A stretch of DNA of 64,000 nucleotides from positions 1 to 64,000 of the forward strand of contig CAJAFV010000028.1 of NCBI GenBank assembly GCA_903939115.1, in the 5' to 3' direction. The stretch's first letter is position 1. Each line of letters starts with the position of its first letter. Origin of the DNA: an uncultured Geobacteraceae bacterium. Its GTDB lineage: Bacteria; Desulfobacterota; Desulfuromonadia; Geobacterales; Pseudopelobacteraceae. The notes below the pieces were generated by a model that made no database searches, was not told the DNA's origin, and saw nothing but the letters and a program-made list of their open reading frames with translations. Positions 23,072-31,547 of the stretch are shown here, piece by piece. A program made the translations under genes and the position numbers.

Positions 23072-23422
23072 TTACTCCTCAATGTTGAACCCAAGGTCTC
23101 CATCTGACTCGAGATGTGCAGCCTTGTCCTTTCTTTCTAAATACTGTTTAGATCGTTTTGCCGTGGCATTTTGTCCCGCTGGGATGCCATTGTTGAATCT
23201 TATCTTAACAGGATTGACTTCGTTGTGTATTGGGTTGGCTATATCATCACCATCGATCAGCTCACCGTAAGCTCCGTGGAGTCTGAATATAAAATCTTCT
23301 ACTAACCCAGCAAAAGCTCGCTTATATTCTTTAGATATGCGAAGCGGTATTCCATCAAGCAGCACTTCGTTTAGTGGTGACGAGCAAATACAACCCTCCA
23401 CCGTCTGCAAGTTTGTAATCAC
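23072..23422 (-). CDS. Chimeric hypothetical protein (integrase DNA in wrong frame, then unknown C-terminal part)
   Basis: A 116-residue open frame of doubtful reality. Its first 20 or so residues are an out-of-frame reading of the integrase stump at 23355-23483. From about residue 20 (LLDGIPLRISKEYKRAFAGL and on) it looks like the C-terminal 95 residues of a real soluble protein, with a charged end rich in Lys and Glu. I do not recognise that family. No ribosome site supports the start at 23422. The best reading is a deletion that joined the beginning of an integrase gene to the end of another gene of the same element. Confidence 0.4.
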   Translation of the reverse strand: MITNLQTVEGCICSSPLNEVLLDGIPLRISKEYKRAFAGLVEDFIFRLHGAYGELIDGDDIANPIHNEVNPVKIRFNNGIPAGQNATAKRSKQYLERKDKAAHLESDGDLGFNIEE

Positions 23423-23483
23423 TTTCTTTTGACTTCGCGTTCTTCACTTGAATGTCTGATAACGGCGCAATCCTTTTAGGCAT
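23355..23483 (-). pseudogene. int: Truncated tyrosine-recombinase integrase (N-terminal 42 codons)
   Basis: From an ATG at 23483, with AGGGGG seven bases upstream, the frame reads MPKRIAPLSDIQVKNAKSKE and then SDYKLADGGGLYLLVTTKRS before a stop. This is the DUF4102-type arm domain that opens many P4-like integrases (family length near 400). The catalytic part is gone. It lies 178 bases from the 3' end of tRNA-Leu and reads away from it, the usual arrangement when the tRNA is the attachment site. Confidence 0.85.
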
Positions 23484-23601
23484 GGCATTTCCCCCTTTTG
23501 ACGGTATCTACTTTCACACTATGGCGGTATACCGTCACACATACCGTCATAACTATTGGTTTCAGCCATACCACAAAGAACCCTATTGGACAATAGACAA
23601 T

Positions 23602-23628
23602 AAAAAACCCCCTATTTTCAAGGGGGTT
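23602..23628 (-). terminator. Terminator of the rpsA-ihfB-tRNA-Leu unit
   Basis: Minus strand: AACCCCCT pairs with AGGGGGTT (23628-23621 with 23613-23606) and is followed by TTTTTTATTG. It lies 34 bases after the tRNA 3' end. Confidence 0.85.
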
Positions 23629-23661
23629 AAGTACTTCATTGCATCTTATTGGATTGTTAAT

Positions 23662-23748
23662 TGGTGCCCGAAGCCGGAATCGAACCGGCACAGTCTTTCG
23701 ACCGAGGGATTTTAAGTCCCTTGTGTCTACCAGTTCCACCATTCGGGC
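23662..23748 (-). tRNA. tRNA-Leu (UAA)
   Basis: The 87-base gene folds as a class II tRNA with acceptor GCCCGAA/TTCGGGC, a complete D-arm GTGGAACTGGTAGAC, and anticodon arm GGGACTTAAAATCCC with anticodon UAA. It also has a long variable arm (CGGTCGAAAGACTG), T-arm CCGGTTCGATTCCGG and an encoded CCA. It starts 22 bases after the ihfB stop and is probably cotranscribed with rpsA-ihfB. The adjacent integrase stump marks its 3' end as an integration site. Confidence 0.95.
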
Positions 23749-23770
23749 ATAACTTCCAGCAGACTTATTA

Positions 23771-24049
23771 TCAGCAGTTTACGCGTTCCTTAAGCTCTTT
23801 ACCCGTTTTAAAAAACGGCGTCTTCTTGGAAGGGATACGAACTACCTCTCCGCTTTTCGGATTTCTTGCTTCGCGGCCAAGACGCTCGCGAATGGTAAAG
23901 CTGCCAAACCCGCGGATTTCTACTTTATCTCCGGACTTGAGCGCTTCTTCAATTGAATCAAAAACAGTATTTACGACGATTTCAGAAACTTTGACATTTA
24001 ACATGCCGTGCGACTGGACAACTTTTTCGATGAGTTCACTTTTGGTCAT
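23771..24049 (-). CDS. ihfB: Integration host factor subunit beta
   Basis: A 92-residue HU/IHF family protein starting MTKSELIEKVVQSHG, with GFGSFTIRERLGREARNPKS and the RNPKSGE arm tip. The gene follows rpsA by 25 bases, the classical rpsA-ihfB order of Proteobacteria, which identifies the beta subunit. IHF bends DNA sharply and assists sigma-54 promoters, recombination and chromosome packing, so it is relevant to the sigma-54-type promoters at 9491 and 13716. The ATG is preceded by GAGGTATGT. Confidence 0.92.
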   Translation of the reverse strand: MTKSELIEKVVQSHGMLNVKVSEIVVNTVFDSIEEALKSGDKVEIRGFGSFTIRERLGREARNPKSGEVVRIPSKKTPFFKTGKELKERVNC

Positions 24050-24074
24050 ACATACCTCTGTCGCGTAATATGAA

Positions 24075-25808
24075 TTAATTGGATCTATTGTTGAGGCCCT
24101 GTTTCAGTAAATCGCCAAACGTTGATGTTGATTCGCCCTGTGAACCCATATACTGCTCAAAATCAGCTTTTTCTACTGCAACATGCATCGATTTTATGGA
24201 TAGCGATATCCGGCGATCTTTGGAATCGCAGCTTAAGACAACAGCTTCAAGATTATCGCCGATTGCCGCAAATTCTTTAGCTGAAGCAACTTTTTCTCGG
24301 GAAAGTTCAGATACATGAATCAAGCCTTCAATACCCTCTTCAAGTTCTACAAAGACACCGAAATCAGTTAAAGAGGTCACTTTACCAGTGACAAGAGCGC
24401 CGGCACGATATTTACCCGGTGCCAGACTCCAAGGATCGGGCTCAAGCTGCTTGATTCCGAGGGAGAGACGTTCGTTTTCAACATCAACCTTAAGGACAAC
24501 TGCCTGTACAAGGCTCCCTTTTTCATACACATCGCCAGGATGTTTAATGCGCTTTGTCCACGACATATCAGACACATGCACCAAGCCGTCGATACCATCT
24601 TCGATACCGATAAACATACCGAAATCAGTCATGTTCTTTATCAGTCCTTCAATCCTGGTACCGGCTGGATACTTGTCGGCAATAGTTGCCCAAGGGTTAT
24701 CCGACACCTGTTTAAGGCCGAGAGAAATCTTACGATTCCCCATATCAATACCAAGAACGATCGTTTCAACTTCTTCACCAATAGTAAGCACATCTGCAGC
24801 ACGGCGAACACGCTTGGTCCAGGACATTTCTGAAACGTGAATCAGCCCTTCAATACCCGCTTCAAGTTCGATAAAGGCACCGTATTCCATCAAGCTGACA
24901 ACCTTGCCGCGTACGCGGCTGCCAATCGGGAACTTGGCTGGAACATCAAGCCACGGATCAACAAGAGTCTGCTTGACTCCGAGTGATATTTTCCCTTTTG
25001 CACGGTCAAATTTGAGAATTTTTGCCGTGATTAACTGCCCAGGCTTGAGAACATCAGCCGGTTTGCCCACTCTGCCCCAGGAAAGATCTGAAACGTGGAG
25101 TAATCCATCAACGCCGCCTAAGTCAACAAAAGCACCGTAGTCGGTAACATTTTTTATAGTTCCCTCAACAATTTGTCCTTCCTCAAGCTTTTCAAGTGTT
25201 ACGTCACGAACCGTTGCCCGCTCTTCTTCAAGCACAGCGCGACGGGACAGTACAATATTGTCACGACGCTGGTTGACTTTAATAACCTTGAATCGTGCTT
25301 TCAGACCGATATAGCTGTCTGAATCGGATGAAGGACGGATATCAACCTGCGAGGAGGGCAGAAACGCCTGAACTCCGCTGATGTCGACAGTAAAACCGCC
25401 ATTTACTTTACCGGTTACAATACCTTCGACTATGCCGCCTTCTTGACAGGCATCACCGATTTTATCCCACGCAGATAAATAGTCTGCCTTCTTTTTCGAG
25501 AGGACATACCCTTTTTTGCCATCCTGACGAGTCATCAGAACACGAATTTTATCGCCGATCTGTACCGTTAATTCTCCATCAGCATTCCGAAATTCCCCGA
25601 CCGGCACATGCCCTTCCGATTTCAGTCCGATATCAACGAGGACCGTATCTACATCCACGCGCACTACAGTTCCCTCTATGATTTTATCCTTTTCAGGACG
25701 ATCTTTTAAACTCTCAGTGAAAAGCGCTGCAAATTCACTGCTTTGCTGATCGCCGTCGAGTTCCTCATTTTCTTCTCCGGCAGCGTCAAGCTTTTTAAAA
25801 TTCACCAT
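24075..25808 (-). CDS. rpsA: 30S ribosomal protein S1
   Basis: A 577-residue protein with six S1 RNA-binding domains (about 45-110, 125-195, 210-280, 295-370, 380-455, 465-540), each with the GxVxxxxxxGxFVxL...GLxHxSxxS pattern. The first two are more divergent and anchor the protein to the 30S subunit; the rest bind mRNA. Length and domain number match bacterial S1. The start at 25808 has AGGAGG nine bases upstream; the in-frame ATG at 25829 lacks a ribosome site. It stands between ispH and ihfB in a leftward unit. Confidence 0.96.
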   Translation of the reverse strand: MVNFKKLDAAGEENEELDGDQQSSEFAALFTESLKDRPEKDKIIEGTVVRVDVDTVLVDIGLKSEGHVPVGEFRNADGELTVQIGDKIRVLMTRQDGKKGYVLSKKKADYLSAWDKIGDACQEGGIVEGIVTGKVNGGFTVDISGVQAFLPSSQVDIRPSSDSDSYIGLKARFKVIKVNQRRDNIVLSRRAVLEEERATVRDVTLEKLEEGQIVEGTIKNVTDYGAFVDLGGVDGLLHVSDLSWGRVGKPADVLKPGQLITAKILKFDRAKGKISLGVKQTLVDPWLDVPAKFPIGSRVRGKVVSLMEYGAFIELEAGIEGLIHVSEMSWTKRVRRAADVLTIGEEVETIVLGIDMGNRKISLGLKQVSDNPWATIADKYPAGTRIEGLIKNMTDFGMFIGIEDGIDGLVHVSDMSWTKRIKHPGDVYEKGSLVQAVVLKVDVENERLSLGIKQLEPDPWSLAPGKYRAGALVTGKVTSLTDFGVFVELEEGIEGLIHVSELSREKVASAKEFAAIGDNLEAVVLSCDSKDRRISLSIKSMHVAVEKADFEQYMGSQGESTSTFGDLLKQGLNNRSN

Positions 25809-25884
25809 TACACCATACCTCCTGGACATTTTCGTTCTTCTGTTTTTATTAAGCGTAGCAATGTATCAATATGATCGGAATATT

Positions 25885-26727
25885 TCAATCGCTTTTATTC
25901 AATTGCTCTATTTTGTTCAAAACTTCATCGATTATCCACTTTGGGGTTGAAGCGCCAGCGGTCACACCGACGAGGTCGACACCTGTGAACCAGGACGGAC
26001 TAATTTCGTCAGCCGTCTCAATATGAAAGGTATGCGGCTGTATTTCAGCGCAGACTTCAAGCAGGCGCCGGGTATTGGCACTATTAAACCCACCAAGGAC
26101 CAACATGCATCCAACCTGGCCTGCCAGCTCTTTTGCTTCTTGCTGACGATCAGCAGTGGCATCACAAATAGTGTTGAACACGCGAATTTCACCGCCTCGC
26201 AGCAAACATCCTGACACTACATTTTTTAAATTTTCAAACGACTGGGTGGTCTGAGCTACCACTCCGATTTTATTCATTTTAGGGAGTTTTTGTACATCGT
26301 CACTTGACGCGACTACATAAACATTCTCCCCTCCGTAGGAAACTATCCCCTGAACTTCCGGATGATCGGCATCGCCAACAACTACGACGCTATATCCGGC
26401 ATCTGAAAGACTTTTCACATGCTCCTGAGCTTTTTTTACAAACGGGCATGTCGCATCGACAACATCAAGGTTCTTCTGCTGCGCCTTGACGATCTCTGAC
26501 TGTTCCACACCATGAGACCGGATGATTATGGTACCCTGATCAAGGCCGTCAAGAGAGTCGAGGGCATGGATTCCCAGCTCTTCAAGCTTACCGACAACTT
26601 GTGGAGAATGTATAATCGGCCCGAGGGTGTAGGTTTCATTATTTTTACCGGCAGCTTCAAAGGCAATCTGAGTTGCCCGCTTTACTCCGAAACAAAAACC
26701 GGCCTGTTTAGCAAGAATAACCTTCAC
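25885..26727 (-). CDS. ispH: 4-hydroxy-3-methylbut-2-enyl diphosphate reductase
   Basis: A 280-residue iron-sulfur enzyme that makes IPP and DMAPP in the last step of the MEP isoprenoid pathway. The three Cys ligands of the [4Fe-4S] cluster are seen in AGFCFGVKRA (Cys12), VDATCPFVKKA (about 95) and NTICDATADRQ (about 188), and the TQS motif in VVAQTTQS. Length fits the family. It overlaps the cmk stop by four bases and is followed by rpsA after 76 bases. Confidence 0.96.
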   Translation of the reverse strand: MKVILAKQAGFCFGVKRATQIAFEAAGKNNETYTLGPIIHSPQVVGKLEELGIHALDSLDGLDQGTIIIRSHGVEQSEIVKAQQKNLDVVDATCPFVKKAQEHVKSLSDAGYSVVVVGDADHPEVQGIVSYGGENVYVVASSDDVQKLPKMNKIGVVAQTTQSFENLKNVVSGCLLRGGEIRVFNTICDATADRQQEAKELAGQVGCMLVLGGFNSANTRRLLEVCAEIQPHTFHIETADEISPSWFTGVDLVGVTAGASTPKWIIDEVLNKIEQLNKSD

Positions 26728-27425
26728 AGTGTAGTGCCCATATTCTCTATTTTTTTACGACAGATTGCTTCCATGCTGCTCAACACTTCATCGATAGAAA
26801 GATGGGATGAATCTATCAGCAACGCATCATCGGCCTGCCTGAGTGGCGCTATATCCCTCTCAGAATCCTGCTGATCACGTTTTTCTACATCGGCAACTGT
26901 TTCAGCAAGAGATACCGGTTCACCTTTACTGATCAACTCTTCACACCGCCGTCTGGCACGTTCTGCCACGGAGGCGCTGAGATAGAATTTTATTTCAGCA
27001 TCCGGGAACACGACCGTGCCGATATCACGCCCCTCAAGAACAACACCACCCCTGCTTCCCATCTGTTGCTGCGCTTTCAGCAACGCTTCCCGTACCGGCT
27101 TTAGAGTTGCTGTCAGAGAGGTCAGAAGCGACATTTCAGCTGAACGGATTTTATCCGTTACGTCGGCACCGTTGGCGCGGACTACCTGTCGGCCAGATTC
27201 CAGTTCAAGTCTGATGTCAATGGTACGGCAGAACTGCTCAACAGCGGCAAGATCGTCAAGATCTACGCCCGCGAGCGAAAGCAATAGAGCCGCCGCCCGG
27301 AACATGGCTCCGGTGTCGATCTGAATATAACCGAGCCGTTCCGCAAGGAGACGCGCAATGGTGCTTTTACCGGCACCGGAAGGGCCGTCTATCGCTATGA
27401 CTATACCGTCAGGTCGTGAAGGCAT
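26724..27425 (-). CDS. cmk: Cytidylate kinase
   Basis: A 233-residue P-loop kinase phosphorylating CMP and dCMP. The Walker A is IDGPSGAGKSTIARLLAERL (residues 12-31), with GYIQIDTGAMFRAAALL next and the CMP-binding GRDIGTVVFPDAEIKFYL near 130-150. Length is that of the short bacterial enzyme. Overlaps ispH by four bases and follows aroA closely, so it belongs to the same transcription unit. In Proteobacteria cmk next to rpsA is a widespread order. Confidence 0.95.
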   Translation of the reverse strand: MPSRPDGIVIAIDGPSGAGKSTIARLLAERLGYIQIDTGAMFRAAALLLSLAGVDLDDLAAVEQFCRTIDIRLELESGRQVVRANGADVTDKIRSAEMSLLTSLTATLKPVREALLKAQQQMGSRGGVVLEGRDIGTVVFPDAEIKFYLSASVAERARRRCEELISKGEPVSLAETVADVEKRDQQDSERDIAPLRQADDALLIDSSHLSIDEVLSSMEAICRKKIENMGTTL

Positions 27426-27428
27426 CGG

Positions 27429-28718
27429 TTATTTCAACGCCACTTTTTCCAGCAACGGGAAAAAAGTTGGAAAAGAGGTCGCAACACAGCCGATATCCGC
27501 CACGGTGATAGCAGAGGAAGCAACGAGAGCGGCAATGGACATGGACATGGCGATACGATGGTCGCCACAACTGTCGACAGCAGCACCGAGAAGCTGTTCA
27601 GAACCGGCAATATCCATGCCGTCTTCCGTTTCAGTGACTGTGATGCCCAGCCTTTTGAGATTGACAGCCATGGCGGTAATCCGGTCGGTCTCTTTCACGC
27701 GCAATTCCCTGGCATCCCTGATCGTTGTTACCCCTTCTGCCCGTGCAGCGGCAACACAGATAACCGGAAATTCATCAATGGCACGCGGTACAACGCTGCC
27801 GGATATGTTGGTTCCTTTCAGACGGGAGGAGCGAACCAATATGTCTGCTACCGGCTCGCCGGAAACTTCACGTGGGTCGACAAGCTGAATATCGCCTCCC
27901 ATGGCCTGAAGAATATCGATAACGCCGGTTCTGGTAGGGTTAACCCCGACGTTTTTGATCAGCAGTTCAGAGTTTGGCGTTATGAGTGCCGCCACGATAA
28001 AAAAAGCGGCCGATGATATATCCCCCGGCACGGTCACTTCCTGGGCCGTCAGCTCAACACCGCCCCGAACGGTAACTCCTCTCCCGTTTGTTTCAACCGA
28101 CGCGCCAAAGTGACGAAACATCCGTTCGGAATGATCCCGGGAAAGGCTTGGTTCAGTGACGTTTGTTTCACCGTCAGCATAAAGACCGGCCAGCATGATT
28201 GATGATTTAATCTGGGCGCTTGAAACCGGCGATCGATAACTGATACCTTTCAGACTGCCGCCATTAATGGCCAACGGAGCCAGCGTACCATTATTGCGGC
28301 CTGCGATACGTGCCCCCATGAGTGAAAGTGGTTCTACAACACGTTTCATAGGGCGTTTCCGCAGGTATTGGTCTCCGGTAACAACAGAGAAAAAAGACTG
28401 GCCGGAAAGGAGGCCGGTAATCAGCCTGATGGTGGTGCCGGAGTTACCGCAGTCCAGAACGTCGCCCGGCTCTTTCAGGCCGTGCAGTCCCATGCCGGTG
28501 ATCTGAATTGTTTCGCCATCGTCTGCGATATCAACTCCCATGGCACGAAATGCATGCATGGTCGACATGTTGTCTTCACCACGGAGAAATCCGCGCACAG
28601 TGGTAACGCCAGTGGCAATTGCGCCGAGCATGATTGAACGATGAGAAATAGATTTGTCACCGGGAACGACGATGTCGCCCCTTACTGAAGCTGCAGGTTG
28701 TATAGTAATCGAATTCAC
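27429..28718 (-). CDS. aroA: 3-phosphoshikimate 1-carboxyvinyltransferase (EPSP synthase)
   Basis: A 429-residue enzyme of the shikimate pathway that joins PEP to shikimate 3-phosphate. Signature blocks are present: PGDKSISHRSIMLGAIATGV (about 19-38), LDCGNSGTTIRLITGLLSGQ (about 88-107), SRDHSERMF, and ARELRVKETDRITAMAVNLK with the catalytic region. The start with an N-terminal MNSITIQPAASVRG fits class I/II enzymes. It lies between tyrA and cmk in a leftward aromatic amino acid block. Confidence 0.96.
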   Translation of the reverse strand: MNSITIQPAASVRGDIVVPGDKSISHRSIMLGAIATGVTTVRGFLRGEDNMSTMHAFRAMGVDIADDGETIQITGMGLHGLKEPGDVLDCGNSGTTIRLITGLLSGQSFFSVVTGDQYLRKRPMKRVVEPLSLMGARIAGRNNGTLAPLAINGGSLKGISYRSPVSSAQIKSSIMLAGLYADGETNVTEPSLSRDHSERMFRHFGASVETNGRGVTVRGGVELTAQEVTVPGDISSAAFFIVAALITPNSELLIKNVGVNPTRTGVIDILQAMGGDIQLVDPREVSGEPVADILVRSSRLKGTNISGSVVPRAIDEFPVICVAAARAEGVTTIRDARELRVKETDRITAMAVNLKRLGITVTETEDGMDIAGSEQLLGAAVDSCGDHRIAMSMSIAALVASSAITVADIGCVATSFPTFFPLLEKVALK

Positions 28719-28739
28719 CGGTTCTCCAGAAAATTTACA

Positions 28740-29603
28740 TTAAATTATTCCATCGCGGAACTGTTTTGCAGTAGTGAAAAACTCCGTTAGTCCGACTTTA
28801 TCACTCGTTACGATGCGGCTGCGCAACTCGGCCAGACTGGCAGAAAAGCCGTCAATACTAGCAAGTAGTGCCTCTCGATTCATCAGGGCGATATCGCGCC
28901 ACATGACAGGGTCGGAAGAAGCGATTCGGGTAAAGTCGCGAAAACCGCCCGCAGTATAAGAGAGGACGTTTTCACCCTCTGCATCGGCGCTCCCGACCGC
29001 ATGCACCAGAGCGTATGCAACAACATGGGGAAGGTGTGAAATCTCGGCAAAAATACGGTCATGATGCCCCGGCTCCATGGAGCAGACCTCTGCTCCGGTA
29101 AGACGCCAAAGACGATCAACAGTTTCAAGCGCGGCACGGTCGGTCTGCTCAGTGGGGGTCAAAATACAACGTTTGCCCCGGTAGAGAGTGGCAAACGAGG
29201 CTGCAGCTCCTGAATGCTCGGTGCCGGCAATCGGGTGCCCGCCGACAAAGTGGCAACCGGCCGGCATTAGCGCTTCGCACTCCCTGACGATAGCCGTCTT
29301 GACGCTGCCTCCGTCCGTGACGATGCAGCCGGGAGCCAACGACGGGGCAATCTCGGCAACTACTGCGGGAATGGCGCAGACCGGCACGGAGATAAACACC
29401 ATATCCGCACCCTCTACACCTTTAAGAACGTCCTGGGTAATTTCATCACAAATCCCCAGAGCAAGTGCCTCCTCAAGGTTAGCGAGAGATCTGCCAATGC
29501 CGACGACACTCCCCACAGCTCCGGCATCACGCAGGGCACGAGCCAGAGAGCCTCCGATCAGCCCCACACCTATTATTGCCAACCGATTAATTAACATAGT
29601 CAT
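28740..29603 (-). CDS. tyrA: Prephenate dehydrogenase
   Basis: A 287-residue NAD(P)-dependent dehydrogenase for tyrosine synthesis. The Rossmann motif is GVGLIGGSLARALRDAG (about 12-28). HPIAGTEHSGAAASF (about 122-136) carries the active-site His, and the helical dimer domain includes SHLPHVVAYALVHA. No chorismate mutase or ACT domain is attached, so it is the monofunctional form. It follows pheA by 12 bases and precedes aroA by 21. Confidence 0.95.
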   Translation of the reverse strand: MTMLINRLAIIGVGLIGGSLARALRDAGAVGSVVGIGRSLANLEEALALGICDEITQDVLKGVEGADMVFISVPVCAIPAVVAEIAPSLAPGCIVTDGGSVKTAIVRECEALMPAGCHFVGGHPIAGTEHSGAAASFATLYRGKRCILTPTEQTDRAALETVDRLWRLTGAEVCSMEPGHHDRIFAEISHLPHVVAYALVHAVGSADAEGENVLSYTAGGFRDFTRIASSDPVMWRDIALMNREALLASIDGFSASLAELRSRIVTSDKVGLTEFFTTAKQFRDGII

Positions 29604-29615
29604 CTGGCCAGCCCC

Positions 29616-30734
29616 CTACATCGACCTCGGATATGATCCGAGAACCTTGAGAAACTGGCAGCACCCTTTAAGTTCATCAAGAGCTTCGGAAACTTCGGGA
29701 TCAGAAACATGGCCGAATAGATCAAGGAAGAAGATGTACTCCCACGCCTTGCTCTTATAAGGTCGCGATTCGATTTTGGTGAGGTTGATCCCCCGCTTGG
29801 CAAACGGTTCCAGCATACGGCAGAGGATTCCCGGTTCATCTTTAACCGAGAAGAGTACCGAGGTTTTGTCGCTGCCCGAGCGGTCACACCCCTTGCGGGA
29901 GACGACCAGAAAGCGGGTAAAATTATTAACCTGATCCTCAATCCTGCTCCTGACAACCTTGATATCGTAGAGTGACGCGGCCAACTCACTTGCTATAGCG
30001 GCAGCGGTGTAATCCTCACTGGCAATCTGGGCCGCTACGGCAGTGGAGGCGACATCAACCTGCGGAATGCCCGGCAGATTATCATCAAGCCACTGACGAC
30101 ACTGAGCGATCGGCTGTGAATGAGAATAGACCTTCTTGATGTCCTCGAGTCGTCCAGTGCGGGACAACAAGTCATGATGCACTTCGAGAAGGATCTCGGC
30201 GGTTATTTGCAGTTTGCTTTCCACAAACATATCGAGGGTGTGGGATATGACCCCTTCTGTCGAGTTTTCTACCGGCACAACACCGTACAGCGCTTTGCCC
30301 TTTTCAACCTCTTCAAAGACTGACGGGATTGACTTCATCGGAACAAACTCGGCCGAAAGTCCAAACTGCTGCAACGTAGCCAGATGGCTGAAGGTCGCTT
30401 TGGGGCCGAGAAAGGCCACTTTCATCGGTGATTCCAAAGCCAGACAGGCCGATATTATCTCTCGATAGACACTTTTCAGAGCATCATTCGGAAACGGCCC
30501 CGCATTCTTACTCAGTAATCGTTCATAAATTTGTCGTTCTCGACCCGGAACATGAAAATCGAGATTATTGCCTGATTTAAGGCGGCCAACATCAAGAACA
30601 ACCTGAGATCGTTCATTCAACAGATCGAGAATGGAATCGTCAATAGTGTCAATACGCGTACGAAGATCCTGAATGCTTACCGTATTCTTTTGCAAGGGGA
30701 ACCGCCCGGGAAATGTATACCAAGTCGCAATCAA
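29616..30734 (-). CDS. pheA: Bifunctional chorismate mutase/prephenate dehydratase
   Basis: A P-protein of 359-372 residues. The N-terminal part (about 20-100) is an AroQ chorismate mutase (IQDLRTRIDTIDDSILDLLN, RQIYERLL). Residues about 105-285 are the prephenate dehydratase (KVAFLGPKATFSHLA, GVVPVENSTEGVISHTLDM, TRFLVVSR). An ACT domain follows (about 298-368: FSVKDEPGILCRMLEPFAKR, NLTKIESRP) that senses phenylalanine. The start is unclear: 30734 is TTG without a good ribosome site, and a TTG at 30695 just before the mutase domain is equally likely. First gene of the aromatic block. Confidence 0.93.
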   Translation of the reverse strand: MIATWYTFPGRFPLQKNTVSIQDLRTRIDTIDDSILDLLNERSQVVLDVGRLKSGNNLDFHVPGRERQIYERLLSKNAGPFPNDALKSVYREIISACLALESPMKVAFLGPKATFSHLATLQQFGLSAEFVPMKSIPSVFEEVEKGKALYGVVPVENSTEGVISHTLDMFVESKLQITAEILLEVHHDLLSRTGRLEDIKKVYSHSQPIAQCRQWLDDNLPGIPQVDVASTAVAAQIASEDYTAAAIASELAASLYDIKVVRSRIEDQVNNFTRFLVVSRKGCDRSGSDKTSVLFSVKDEPGILCRMLEPFAKRGINLTKIESRPYKSKAWEYIFFLDLFGHVSDPEVSEALDELKGCCQFLKVLGSYPRSM

Positions 30735-30897
30735 ACGATTACGTTGTTGGCTTCGTACTCATTTTGATTGCATCATGGTATTAGTATGATGCTGTAAAAG
30801 GGGAGATAATGTAAAACAAGGTCAGATAAAAAGCAACTGCATTTCTGGGACACTCATTTCGGGGATCTTCAGTAATAATTGAGCAGAATGATACTAT

Positions 30898-31485
30898 TCA
30901 GTAGATGCATTTACTCACATCAAACCGGGAGAGCCAGGAGTCAAATAGAGCTACTTTTTCTTCACCAAACGGGAGCAGTTTTTTCCGTACCGTATCGACA
31001 GTTTTACGTTCGGCCAATCTTCCCGGCTTTTTTGAATAAAACAGATCGGCAAAACAGATGATCTGTTCGGAGAGTGACTCGGGACACATGTCTCTCTGGG
31101 GCAACGGCAAAGCCTGTCGGACTATATCGTTGAGAGTCAAGCCGACGCCGGTATGGCGTTCACAGACCAGCGCATGAAGAGGAAGTCCTTCCCCTTCCAG
31201 AATTGTTCGCCCGAGAACGCCATGCATAATATACGGATGCGGGCCATGCAACCCGAGGCTGGGTGCATGCACCTGACTAACACCGATATCATGCAGCAGC
31301 GCCGCTTCTTCGATAAAAACCCGGGTTTCTTCAGGCAGTGCCAGACGGCCGGCAACTTCCAGCGCAAGGTCGGCAACATGGCGGCTATGTTCAAGCACAA
31401 TTTCAAGTGGTTTACCCTCAAGATATCGAGCTAACAGTTGTGGTGCCCACATACGCAGCATACTCCAGTCATTATTTTGAACCAT
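30898..31485 (-). CDS. HD-domain phosphohydrolase-like protein
   Basis: A 195-residue soluble HD-superfamily protein. Metal-ligand motifs are HSRHVADLALEVAG (His34/His37 region), ALLHDIG (HD pair near 65), HPYIMHG and ERHTGVG. This order resembles small HD hydrolases near the HDIG and YqeK groups. The substrate is unknown; nucleotide or nucleotide-second-messenger hydrolysis is the usual job. It stands between pheA and an EAL-HDOD signalling gene, both read leftward. Confidence 0.8.
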   Translation of the reverse strand: MVQNNDWSMLRMWAPQLLARYLEGKPLEIVLEHSRHVADLALEVAGRLALPEETRVFIEEAALLHDIGVSQVHAPSLGLHGPHPYIMHGVLGRTILEGEGLPLHALVCERHTGVGLTLNDIVRQALPLPQRDMCPESLSEQIICFADLFYSKKPGRLAERKTVDTVRKKLLPFGEEKVALFDSWLSRFDVSKCIY

Positions 31486-31547
31486 CCACCCACGATTCTC
31501 GGCCTATCGAGTCAAATATCCGACACAATACATGCCACAGCGGCGTA

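Noticed and set aside
23476-23742. 88-codon frame starting MVELVDTRDLKSLG on the minus strand
   Set aside because: This is a translation of the tRNA-Leu gene, a well-known false protein.
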